Shown piece by piece: positions 8,423 to 15,668 of a DNA stretch of 41,711 nucleotides. Source of the DNA: Candidatus Rokuibacteriota bacterium. GTDB taxonomy: Bacteria > Methylomirabilota > Methylomirabilia > Rokubacteriales > CSP1-6. The notes under the pieces are model-generated. The model ran no database searches and was not told the DNA's origin. It saw nothing but the letters and a program-made list of their open reading frames with translations. Within the stretch, counting starts at the first letter, position 1; each line of letters begins with the position of its first letter. A program made the position numbers and the translations under genes. The stretch is taken from positions 1-41,711 of the forward strand of contig QHSC01000115.1 in NCBI GenBank assembly GCA_003220345.1. Direction: 5' to 3'.

Positions 8423-8442
8423 CGGGCACGGCAACGCGATGA
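8419..8442 (+). other. Seven-codon mini-ORF (MTGTATR) bridging two amidohydrolase genes
   Basis: Its ATG overlaps the TGA of the upstream gene as ATGA (8419-8422), and its own TGA overlaps the ATG of the downstream gene as ATGA (8439-8442). The chain would allow a ribosome to terminate and restart twice, coupling the two enzymes. The downstream ATG has no evident ribosome site of its own. Confidence 0.4.
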
Positions 8443-9446
8443 AGATCGACGTCTTCCCGCACATCCTGCCGCGGAAGTACTTCGAGCGGCTGCTCGCCGT
8501 GGCGCCGCCGGGGCTCGCGCTGCAGAAGCGCATGTCAGGGATCCCCGTGCTCGTGGACCTCGACCTGCGCTTCACGATGATGGATCGCTGGGAGGGCTAC
8601 GTCCAGGTCCTCACTCTTGCCAACCCACCCATCGAGGTGGTCGCCCCGCCCGCCACGAGCCCCGACCTGGCGAGGATTGCCAACGACGAGATGGCGGCCA
8701 TCGTGGAGCGCTACCCCCACCGTTTCCCCGCCTTCGTCGCCTCGCTGCCCATGAACAATCCCGACGCCGCGCTGGCCGAGCTGGAGCGCGCCATCGACCA
8801 TCTCGGCGCCACCGGCGTGCAGATCTTCACCAACGTCAACGGCCGGCCCCTCGACCAGCCGGAGTACGGGCCGATCTTCGCCCGCATGGCGGATCGCGGG
8901 CTCCCCATCTGGATGCATCCCGCCCGTCCCGCCACCTTCGCGGACTATGCGGGCGAACCCCGGTCAAAATACGATCTCTGGTGGGCTTTCGGCTGGCCGT
9001 ACGAGACCAGCGTGGCCATGGGGCGGCTGGTCTTCTCCGGCCTCTTCGATCGCCACCCCGGGCTCGTCATCATCACGCACCACCTGGGCGCGATGATCCC
9101 GTTCTGCGAGGGGCGCATCGGCGGCGGGCTCGATCAGCTGGGCGCCCGGAGCGACGACCCCGAGGACGGCCGCGCCCTCGGGCGGCTCCAACGGCGACCC
9201 ATCGACTACTTCCGCATGTTCTACGGCGACACCGCGCTCTTCGGAGCGTGGCACGCCATGGAAAGCGGGCTTGCCTTCTTCGGCGCCGATCACGTGCTGT
9301 TCGGCACCGATTTCCCCTTCGATCCCGAGAAGGGGCCGGGGTTCATCCGCGACACCATCGCGGCCATGGAGCGGATGCGCGCCAGCGACGTGGACAAGGC
9401 GAAGATCTACGAGGGGAACGCGCGCCGCCTCCTCCGGCTGAAATGA
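8439..9446 (+). CDS. Amidohydrolase family 2 protein, ACMSD-like decarboxylase/hydrolase
   Basis: 335 residues. It starts MKIDVFPHILPRKYFERL, a common opening of ACMSD (aminocarboxymuconate-semialdehyde decarboxylase) relatives, although the first metal motif is DVFPH rather than the classic DxHxH. Other family marks are WMHPARPATFADY (His), ITHHLGAMIPFCEGRI (His) and the C-terminal FGTDFPFDPEKG (Asp). The start at 8439 is chosen because it matches the family N-terminus and sits in an ATGA junction; the frame stays open further upstream inside the previous gene. It probably acts on an aromatic or ring-cleavage acid in a pathway shared with the preceding gene. Confidence 0.86.
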   Translation: MKIDVFPHILPRKYFERLLAVAPPGLALQKRMSGIPVLVDLDLRFTMMDRWEGYVQVLTLANPPIEVVAPPATSPDLARIANDEMAAIVERYPHRFPAFVASLPMNNPDAALAELERAIDHLGATGVQIFTNVNGRPLDQPEYGPIFARMADRGLPIWMHPARPATFADYAGEPRSKYDLWWAFGWPYETSVAMGRLVFSGLFDRHPGLVIITHHLGAMIPFCEGRIGGGLDQLGARSDDPEDGRALGRLQRRPIDYFRMFYGDTALFGAWHAMESGLAFFGADHVLFGTDFPFDPEKGPGFIRDTIAAMERMRASDVDKAKIYEGNARRLLRLK

Positions 9447-9467
9447 CTCGGAGGGGCGCTTTGCCCC

Positions 9468-9473
9468 TATAAT
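9468..9473 (+). promoter_or_regulatory. Perfect -10 element (TATAAT) just upstream of a gene without ribosome site
   Basis: TATAAT ends nine bases before the ATG at 9483, which would put transcription start within about three bases of the start codon. It is preceded by a small hairpin (GGGGC, loop, GCCCC). No convincing -35 element is seen 17 bases upstream. Confidence 0.4.
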
Positions 9474-9482
9474 GCACGGGCC

Positions 9483-10397
9483 ATGAAGCTCACCGTGGAG
9501 TTCCCCAGCGTGTCGTACCGGGAAGGGCCGGAGGCCGTGCGGCGCTTCGCCCGCGCCGTCGAGCAGATCGGCTACGACCACATCGACGTCTTCGACCACG
9601 TCGTCATGGGCCATCCGATGGAAGGGCGCGCGCCCGGTCCCTACCAGGCGAGCATGCCCATCCTGGAAGCGCTGATGCTCCTCGGCCACATCGCCGCCGT
9701 CACCACGCGCGTGGGTCTCGGGACCGAGGTGCTCGTGCTGCCCCAGCGTCACCCCACGCTCGTGGCCAAGCAGGTGAGCACGCTCGACACGCTCTCGGGG
9801 GGGCGCGTGCGTCTGGGCGTTGGCGTCGGCTGGCAGGAGTCGGAGTACGAGGCGCTGGGCGAGGACTTCCACACCCGTGGCGCGCGGATGGACGAAGCCG
9901 TCCGGCTGCTCCGCGCATGCTGGAGCGAGGCGCGCGTGGAGTCAGTCGGCCCGCACTATCCCATGCTCGCGATGGCCATGGAGCCGAAGCCGCCCCAGGG
10001 GCGGGCCCTGCCCGTCTGGATCGGCGGAATGTCGGAGCGCGCGTGGCGTCGCGTGGGCGAGCTGGGCGACGGCTGGCTGGCCAGCCGGATCACGGACGCG
10101 ACGAGCGCGCAGGTCGCCATCGACGCCATCCGCCGCGCCGCCGAGGCAGCCGGACGCGATCCCGGCGCCATCGGATGGCAGAGCATGGTCGCGCCGCCGC
10201 CCCGCGATGCCGAGGGCAAGCGCTTCTATGCCGAGCACGACCGCGTGGTGGCCCGCGTGGTCGAGCTGCGGAAGATGGGCTTCGAGTGGGTGGCGCTGAA
10301 CGCCACGGCCATCTTCCAGGCGGGCGCGCGCTCCGTGGACGCGATGATCGACGCGCTGGGCGCCCTCCACGGCAAGATCCGCGCCGCCGTCGGCTAA
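9483..10397 (+). CDS. LLM-class (luciferase-like) flavin- or F420-dependent oxidoreductase
   Basis: 304 residues of the bacterial luciferase-like TIM barrel. Landmarks are GYDHIDVFDHVV near 30-40, TTRVGLGTEVLVLPQRHP near 75-92, and LSGGRVRLGVGVGWQESEYEALG near 105-125, the cofactor-phosphate region typical of the group that uses F420 or FMN. It probably oxidises a small organic substrate, with molecular oxygen if FMN-dependent. It is last in a run of co-directional catabolic genes but has its own possible -10 box and no ribosome site, so it may also be transcribed alone, perhaps without a leader. Its end lies seven bases from the end of the convergent CoA-transferase gene. Confidence 0.9.
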   Translation: MKLTVEFPSVSYREGPEAVRRFARAVEQIGYDHIDVFDHVVMGHPMEGRAPGPYQASMPILEALMLLGHIAAVTTRVGLGTEVLVLPQRHPTLVAKQVSTLDTLSGGRVRLGVGVGWQESEYEALGEDFHTRGARMDEAVRLLRACWSEARVESVGPHYPMLAMAMEPKPPQGRALPVWIGGMSERAWRRVGELGDGWLASRITDATSAQVAIDAIRRAAEAAGRDPGAIGWQSMVAPPPRDAEGKRFYAEHDRVVARVVELRKMGFEWVALNATAIFQAGARSVDAMIDALGALHGKIRAAVG

Positions 10398-10404
10398 GTA
10401 GCGC

Positions 10405-11556
10405 TCACGCGATGGCGCCGGCGCGGCGAAGCGCGGCCAGCTTCGGGGCGTCGTAGGCAAGGAGACGCGAGAGCGTCTCGTCGGTGTGCTGGCCGATGGT
10501 GGGCACGGGGCCGACGCGCGCCGGGGTCTTGGAGAGCTTGATCGTCGCGCCGGGCAGGTACATCTCCCCCGCGATCGCGTCTTCCATCTTCACGAGCATC
10601 TCGCGCTGCCAGAGGTGCGGATCCAGGGCGACCTGAGGGATCGTGCGCACGGGCGCCGAGGGGATCCCTGCCTCGTGAAGCTTCGCGCAGATCTCCTCCG
10701 TCGTCCGCTCGACGCACCACCTGTCGATGAGGGCGCGACGATCGTCAGGGCCCGTGCTCCCCGCCATGGGCGTGGTGTCGCCCTCGGCGCTCGCCCCGCG
10801 AACGATCTGCATCAGGCGCGCGGCCATGTCCCGGCCCGCGGCGGCGATGACCACGAAGCCGTCCCTGGTCTTGTAGGGCGGCCGGCCGCCCTCGCCACCT
10901 TCCTTGCCGGTGGCGAGGTAGTACGAGGTCGGGATCTCGACCATGGTCAGCGCGGAGTCGAGCAGGCAGACGTCGACCACCTGTCCCTCACCCGTGCGCT
11001 CGCGATGGCGAAGGGCCGCCAGCGTGCCGATGGTGGCGTGCAGCGCGGTGTAGCGATCGACCACGGAGGACGCGGTGCCGATGGGCTTGCCCTCCTGCTG
11101 GCCGGTCAGGGTCATGAGGCCGGACATGGCCTGGCCGAGGGAATCGAAGGCAGGCCGCTCCGTGTACGGCCCGTACTGGCCGAACCCCGACACGGAAACG
11201 AGGATGATCCCCGCGTTCAGCGCGGCCAGGCGCTCGTAGTCGAAGCCCATGGCGCGCATGACACCCGGGCGGAAGTTCTCGAGCACGATGTCGGCCTTGG
11301 CCACGAGGGCGGCGAAGACCTCCTTGCCCTCGGCATTCCTGAGATCGAGACAGACGCTCTTCTTGCCGCGGTTGTAGACGGAGAAGTAGACGCTCTGGCC
11401 CCGGACGAGGGGTGGGTGCTTGCGCGTCTCCTCGCCGCCCGGCGGCTCGATCTTGATGACCTCGGCGCCCAGATCGGACAGCAGCATGCCGCCGCGCGGG
11501 CCCGCCTGGAAGCGCGCCAGCTCGAGGACGCGGATGCCGTCGAGGCAGCCGGACAT
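10405..11556 (-). CDS. CaiB/BaiF family (class III) CoA-transferase
   Basis: 383 residues. The N-terminus GIRVLELARFQAGPRGGMLLSD plus LGAEVIKIEPPGGEETR is the nucleotide/CoA-binding start of this family. NRGKKSVCLDL and ADIVLENFRPGVM follow at about 62-100. The conserved catalytic Asp is Asp138 in RPAFDSLGQAMSG, which forms the acyl-aspartyl anhydride. The enzyme moves CoA between carboxylic acids, or racemises acyl-CoAs in the related subgroup. The start ATG has no ribosome site, but TAGCCT lies six bases upstream, resembling the other possible leaderless starts here. The gene is divergent from the alpha/beta hydrolase gene across 112 bases that must hold both promoters. Confidence 0.92.
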   Translation of the reverse strand: MSGCLDGIRVLELARFQAGPRGGMLLSDLGAEVIKIEPPGGEETRKHPPLVRGQSVYFSVYNRGKKSVCLDLRNAEGKEVFAALVAKADIVLENFRPGVMRAMGFDYERLAALNAGIILVSVSGFGQYGPYTERPAFDSLGQAMSGLMTLTGQQEGKPIGTASSVVDRYTALHATIGTLAALRHRERTGEGQVVDVCLLDSALTMVEIPTSYYLATGKEGGEGGRPPYKTRDGFVVIAAAGRDMAARLMQIVRGASAEGDTTPMAGSTGPDDRRALIDRWCVERTTEEICAKLHEAGIPSAPVRTIPQVALDPHLWQREMLVKMEDAIAGEMYLPGATIKLSKTPARVGPVPTIGQHTDETLSRLLAYDAPKLAALRRAGAIA

Positions 11557-11668
11557 GGCCGAAGGCTAGTGGGGCGAGAGGGCAACGTCAAGGGGGCGCA
11601 TTGAAGTGGGCGAGCGTGAGTGGTATCTCCTGGGAAGCGGCATCAATCCGCAGTGATGGAGGAGCGAC

Positions 11669-12559
11669 ATGGCAGACCGTGGCATCGAGGTCGTACGCGC
11701 GCACCTGGCGAAGCTGCCCCCGGCGGACTCGCTGACCCTTGCCGAGCGGCGTGCCCAGTACGAGCGCGCGGAGAAGGCGTTCCCCATCCCGCCCGAGGTG
11801 AAGGTCGAGCGCGTGACGGCGCCCGTGGCGCCCGCGGAGTGGCTGCGCCCGCCCTCGGCCGAGGCCGGCCGCGTGGTGCTCTATCTCCACGGCGGGGGAT
11901 ACGTGATCGGCTCGCCGCGCTCCCATCGCCACCTGGCGGCGGCGATCGCGGGCGCCGCGGGGGCGAGCGCGCTCTCGCTCGACTACCGTCGCGCGCCCGA
12001 GGATCCCTTCCCCGCGGCCGTCGAGGACGCGGTGGCCTGCTACCGCTGGCTGCTCGAGCAGGGCGCCTCGCCCGAGCACATCGTGATCGCGGGAGACTCC
12101 GCGGGCGGCGGGCTGACCGTGGCCACGCTGGTCGCCCTGAGAGACGCGCGCGTGCGGCTGCCCGCGGGCGGCGTCTGCATCTCTCCCTGGGTCGATCTCA
12201 CCTTCAGCGGCGGCAGCTACCAGACGAAGGCCGCCGCGGATCCGATCGTGGGGCGGCCCGGGATCGACGAGATGGCGCGGGCCTACCTCGGCGCGACGGA
12301 TCCGCGCACGCCGCTGGCCTCTCCGGTCTTCGCCGACCTGCGCGGCCTCCCGCCGCTGCTGATCCACGTCGGCAGCGACGAGGTCCTGCTGGACGACGCC
12401 GTTCAGCTTGCCGAGCGGGCGAAGGCAGCCGGCGTACCGGCGACGCTCGAGGTGTGGGACGGCATGATCCACGTCTGGCACTGGTTCCTGCCCATGCTCG
12501 AGGAGGCGGAGACGGCGATCGAGACGATCGGAAGGTTTTGCCGGAAGAGCATGGGGTAG
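11669..12559 (+). CDS. Alpha/beta hydrolase, hormone-sensitive-lipase (HSL) type esterase
   Basis: 296 residues, start ATG preceded by GGAGGAG. The oxyanion motif HGGGY is at 74-78 and the nucleophile Ser144 lies in GDSAGGG. The expected acid is in the GSDEVLLDD region (about 255-263) and the His in GMIHVWHWF near 277. All parts of the bacterial HSL family IV esterases are present at normal length, with no signal peptide, so this is a cytoplasmic carboxylesterase. The natural ester is unknown; the neighbouring CoA-transferase and amidohydrolase genes suggest use in catabolism of small esters. It is followed within 30 bases by a palindromic repeat shared with the convergent TPR gene. Confidence 0.92.
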   Translation: MADRGIEVVRAHLAKLPPADSLTLAERRAQYERAEKAFPIPPEVKVERVTAPVAPAEWLRPPSAEAGRVVLYLHGGGYVIGSPRSHRHLAAAIAGAAGASALSLDYRRAPEDPFPAAVEDAVACYRWLLEQGASPEHIVIAGDSAGGGLTVATLVALRDARVRLPAGGVCISPWVDLTFSGGSYQTKAAADPIVGRPGIDEMARAYLGATDPRTPLASPVFADLRGLPPLLIHVGSDEVLLDDAVQLAERAKAAGVPATLEVWDGMIHVWHWFLPMLEEAETAIETIGRFCRKSMG

Positions 12560-12577
12560 GAAAACAAGTAAGCCCCC

Positions 12578-12946
12578 TCACCCTACCCCTCTCCCCTGAT
12601 GGGGGAGAGGGATGCTATCGAGGTCAGGCGGAGTCGAGGCGGCGAGGAAGACCTCGATCTCTTTCTTGGTCTGGAGATCGCCCGTCTGCGTCGCCACCTC
12701 GAGTCCCTTCGCGTAGGCGGCCCGTGCCTCCTCGCGGCGGCCGGCGCGCTCCAGCGCCCGGCCGAGCCCGCGATGGGCGGCTGAGTAGTCGGGCTTGAGC
12801 CTGATGGTCTCCTGGTACTCGCGGACAGCGCTCTCGGCCTGCCCCGCGTCGAGATAGGCGCCGGCCAGACCGAAGCGGACGACGGGATCGTCCGGCATCA
12901 GCTCGGCCACTTCCTTGAACTCCGCGATGCGATCACCCTCGGCCAC
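12578..12946 (-). CDS. Small tetratricopeptide-repeat protein
   Basis: 122 residues from the GTG at 12946, chosen over the GTG at 12952 because GGGAGG then lies at a proper five-base spacing. The protein is about two and a half TPR units: DDPVVRFGLAGAYLDAGQAESAVREYQE, PDYSAAHRGLGRALERAGRREEARAAYAKGLE and a capping helix, as seen in adaptor proteins that bind peptides. No signal peptide or catalytic domain is present. The last dozen residues (DSIPLPHQGRGVG) are encoded by the dispersed palindrome rather than by the TPR fold, so the original stop appears to have been lost or replaced. The role is unknown. Confidence 0.8.
   Translation of the reverse strand: MAEGDRIAEFKEVAELMPDDPVVRFGLAGAYLDAGQAESAVREYQETIRLKPDYSAAHRGLGRALERAGRREEARAAYAKGLEVATQTGDLQTKKEIEVFLAASTPPDLDSIPLPHQGRGVG
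12587..12611. repeat. Dispersed palindrome, copy 2
   Basis: A perfect 10-bp inverted repeat with a 5-base loop, almost identical to the one at 1777-1800. It sits at the meeting point of two convergent genes, where its hairpin could end transcription from both sides, and it is translated as part of the TPR protein's C-terminus. Confidence 0.8.
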
Positions 12947-13146
12947 GGCCACCTCCCATCGCGCGCTTCACGCCCTCGCTACCTCCTCGAGCCTGGCAGG
13001 GTCACCCGGCGTCGTCTCCCGACCCGCGGATCCCTTGGACCGCTGACATAGCAGTGTAATCCGCGCAGCAGGGCCTTGACTATGCGTGGCCGGCGGAAGA
13101 GGATGGCCGGCACCAGAGGACGACGACGGAAGAGGGAGCGCTCGCC

Positions 13147-14526
13147 ATGGCCGACCACACGCTGAAGATCGACAACGCGCGGTATGTCCTGACCCTGGAC
13201 GGGCAGCGGCGGATCATCCGCGACGCTTCCATCCTCGTGGAGGACGGACGGATCAGCCGCGTCGGCAAGGCGGCCGAGCTGGCCGCCCTCCGCGCCGACC
13301 GAGTGATCGACGCTCGGCGGCTGCTCGTCACGCCGGGCTTCGTCAACGGCCACATGCACATCAGCTACGCGCACGTCGTGCGCGGGATCTTCCCGGACGA
13401 GCTCGCGAGCCCGCTCCTCCACGTGTTCGCGCTGCAAGAGGCGATGACCGAGGAAGAGGAGTACCACTCGACCTTGCTCGGCCTCGTCGAGCTGCTGAAG
13501 AATGGCACGGTGTGCTTCGTGGATCCCGGCAGCACGAAATTCCCCGACGCGTGTCTGCAGGCCTACGAGGACTCCGGCATCCGCGTGATCCTGGGGGAGT
13601 GCGTCACCGATCAGGACGCCCCCTTCAAGCTGCCGCGCTTCGCCACCAAGGAGGCGATCGCGCGGACGACGTCCTTCGTCGAGAAATGGCACGGGCGCCT
13701 GCGCGGGCGCGTGCGGGCGTGGGCCATGCCGTTCTCGCCCGAGACGTGCAGCGCCGAGCTCATGCAGGCGCTCAAGCGTGTGGCCGACGAGCGCGGGACG
13801 GCGCTGACGCTCCACCACGGCAGCGGGCCCAAGGCGCGACAGGAATACACCGCCCGCCATGGCCGGCGACCGACGGAATACCTCGAATCGCTCGGGGTGG
13901 TCGGGCCGAACGTCGTCCTCGCGCACTGCCTCGGCATCGACGACGCCGAGATCGAGTGCCTGGCCCGCACGCGCACCGCCGTGGTCATGTGCCCCGTCAC
14001 CGCGGCCAAGAGCGGCCGCGGCGTGCCCGAGCACGGCCGCATGCCGGAGCTGCTCGCCAAGGGTGTCAAGGTCGCCCTCGGCTGCGACTCGCCCAACAAC
14101 TCCAACCATCTCGACATGGTGCGGACCATGAACATGGCGGCCATCCAGTACAAGGACGCCCGCCAGGATCTGCGGCTCATCCCCGCAGAGGCCGCCCTCG
14201 AGATGGCCACGGTGGTCGGCGCCCAGGCCTTGAACGTGGGCGACGACCTCGGCTCCATCGAGCCCGGCAAGCGCGCGGACCTGGTGCTGTTCGACACCGA
14301 GCGGCCGGAGTGGCAGGCCCTCTTCAATCCCGTCAACAATCTCGTCTACAACGCCGACGGCCGCAGCGTGCACACGGTGGTGGTGGACGGCCGCGTCGTG
14401 GTGGAGGACCATCGCCAGTCCTTCGTGGACGAGGGCCGGCTCTTCGGCAAGGTGCAGGAGATCGGCGAGCGCCTGCAGGCGAGGACCGGCATCACGTTTC
14501 CCCGCTCGCGCTGGCCCATCGTCTGA
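13147..14526 (+). CDS. Amidohydrolase of the AtzA/TrzA/guanine-deaminase type
   Basis: 459 residues, the usual length. Metal site and barrel are complete: His69 and His71 in GFVNGHMHISYAH, His223 or His224 in TLHHGSG, His260 in VLAHCLGIDD and Asp314 in LGCDSPNNSNHLDM. The flanking small beta-sandwich (LKIDNARYVLTLDG at the start; GSIEPGKRADLVLFD and VVVDGRVVVEDH at the end) is also there. These enzymes hydrolytically remove an amino group or halide from a ring or an N-C bond using one Fe or Zn ion. Start ATG follows GAGGGAGC. It is paired with a luciferase-like oxidoreductase gene 43 bases downstream. The specific substrate, for example a triazine, purine or pyrimidine, cannot be inferred. 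Confidence 0.9.
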   Translation: MADHTLKIDNARYVLTLDGQRRIIRDASILVEDGRISRVGKAAELAALRADRVIDARRLLVTPGFVNGHMHISYAHVVRGIFPDELASPLLHVFALQEAMTEEEEYHSTLLGLVELLKNGTVCFVDPGSTKFPDACLQAYEDSGIRVILGECVTDQDAPFKLPRFATKEAIARTTSFVEKWHGRLRGRVRAWAMPFSPETCSAELMQALKRVADERGTALTLHHGSGPKARQEYTARHGRRPTEYLESLGVVGPNVVLAHCLGIDDAEIECLARTRTAVVMCPVTAAKSGRGVPEHGRMPELLAKGVKVALGCDSPNNSNHLDMVRTMNMAAIQYKDARQDLRLIPAEAALEMATVVGAQALNVGDDLGSIEPGKRADLVLFDTERPEWQALFNPVNNLVYNADGRSVHTVVVDGRVVVEDHRQSFVDEGRLFGKVQEIGERLQARTGITFPRSRWPIV

Positions 14527-14569
14527 GCGCCCGGGACCTCGCACTGAACCGCGTATCTGGAGGCATGTC

Positions 14570-15580
14570 ATGAAATTCGGTCTCTACAGCTCGATCGCCA
14601 ATCCGCCGCGGGGCGAGAATCTGGATCGCGCCATCGACGAGGTCATCGCCGAGGCGCAGCTGGCCGAGGCGAGCGGCTTCGATTCGTGCTTCTTCGGCGA
14701 GCATCACCAGGACAAGGACGGCTTCCTGCCCTCGCCCTTGATCGTGGCCACCGCGGTCGCCTCGCACACGCGCCGGCTCAACGTCGGCACCTCGGTGATC
14801 CTCCTCCCCCTGCATCACCCGGTGCGCGTGGCCGAGGACGTCATCACGCTGGATCTCGTCTCCAAGGGTCGCGTCATCCTCGGGGTGGGCATCGGCTATC
14901 AGCCCGCCGACTTCCGCGCCTTCAACGTGCCCATGGAGCACCGTGTGGAGCTCTTCGAGGAGGGCGTGGAGATCATCCGCAAGTGCTGGAGCGGGGAGCC
15001 GTTCTCCCATCGCGGGAAGCACTACACGCTGGAGGACGTGCAGATCCGCCCGCGGCCGTTCCAGCAGCCGACGCCACCGCTCTGGATCGGCGCCAGCGTG
15101 CCCGCAGCCATCCGGCGCGCGGGCGCCCTCGCCGACGCCTTCGTGGCCACGCCCAGCACCACGCTGGAGAGCGCCATGCGCCAGGTCGAGGCCTACAAGG
15201 ACGCGGCGCGGAAAGCGGGGCGGACGCCGCGCGTGGTCTTCATGCGCGATGCCTGGGTCGCGCAGACCCGGGCCGAAGCCGAGACCGTGTACGGGCCCGA
15301 GGTCATGACCGCCTACCAGTACTACTGGCAGAACCGGCTGGCGGAGTTCCGCAACATCCCGCCCGGCACGGAGTTCAACCTGAAGAATCTCGCTCCGGAC
15401 AGGCTCATCGTGGGTGATCCCGAGACGTGCGTGCGGGAGTTCCATCGCTGGAAGGAATCGACGGGAGCGGAGTACTTCCTCCTCCGCCTGCGCCACGCGC
15501 ATTCCGGCGGCCCCTCGCACGACAAGATCATGGCGGCGATCAAGCTCTTCGGGGACAAGGTCCTGCCGCACTGCCGCTAG
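14570..15580 (+). CDS. LLM-class (luciferase-like) flavin-dependent oxidoreductase
   Basis: 336 residues with a clear GGAGG ribosome site six bases before ATG. It opens MKFGLYSSIANPP, then GFDSCFFGEHHQDKDGFLPS near 42-60, LNVGTSVILLPLHHPVRVAED near 72-92 and GRVILGVGIGYQPADFRAF near 100-118, the order seen in FMN-type luciferase-like monooxygenases. The middle holds RPRPFQQPTPPLWIGAS. It probably needs FMNH2 supplied by a separate reductase. This is the second such oxidoreductase in the window directly downstream of an amidohydrolase gene, and it converges on a third amidohydrolase gene at 15669-16871. Confidence 0.9.
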   Translation: MKFGLYSSIANPPRGENLDRAIDEVIAEAQLAEASGFDSCFFGEHHQDKDGFLPSPLIVATAVASHTRRLNVGTSVILLPLHHPVRVAEDVITLDLVSKGRVILGVGIGYQPADFRAFNVPMEHRVELFEEGVEIIRKCWSGEPFSHRGKHYTLEDVQIRPRPFQQPTPPLWIGASVPAAIRRAGALADAFVATPSTTLESAMRQVEAYKDAARKAGRTPRVVFMRDAWVAQTRAEAETVYGPEVMTAYQYYWQNRLAEFRNIPPGTEFNLKNLAPDRLIVGDPETCVREFHRWKESTGAEYFLLRLRHAHSGGPSHDKIMAAIKLFGDKVLPHCR

Positions 15581-15619
15581 GCGCGGGGAGGCTCCCCCCT
15601 GACCTACTCAAAAATGAAA

Positions 15620-15644
15620 CCCTCTCCCTCGGAGAGGGAGAGGG
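15620..15644. repeat. Dispersed palindrome, copy 3 (divergent)
   Basis: An 8-bp inverted repeat (CCCTCTCC, loop CTC, GGAGAGGG) followed by another AGAGGG, related to the copies at 1777 and 12587. It lies between two convergent genes and may serve as a two-way terminator. Confidence 0.65.
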
Positions 15645-15668
15645 ATGGATCCGGTCAGGGCGAAACCC

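Noticed and set aside
5306-8575. A minus-strand open frame of 1089 codons
   Set aside because: It runs antisense through the ThDP and amidohydrolase genes, has Arg/Gly/His/Asp-rich sequence and no recognisable domain; long antisense frames are common at this GC content.
13147-14526. Atrazine or melamine hydrolase (atzA/triA)
   Set aside because: Only superfamily metal residues are shared; substrate-determining residues cannot be judged, so the specific name was not used.
12979-14571. A minus-strand open frame of 530 codons
   Set aside because: It is antisense to the AtzA-type amidohydrolase gene, whose metal motifs are intact, so this frame is a shadow.
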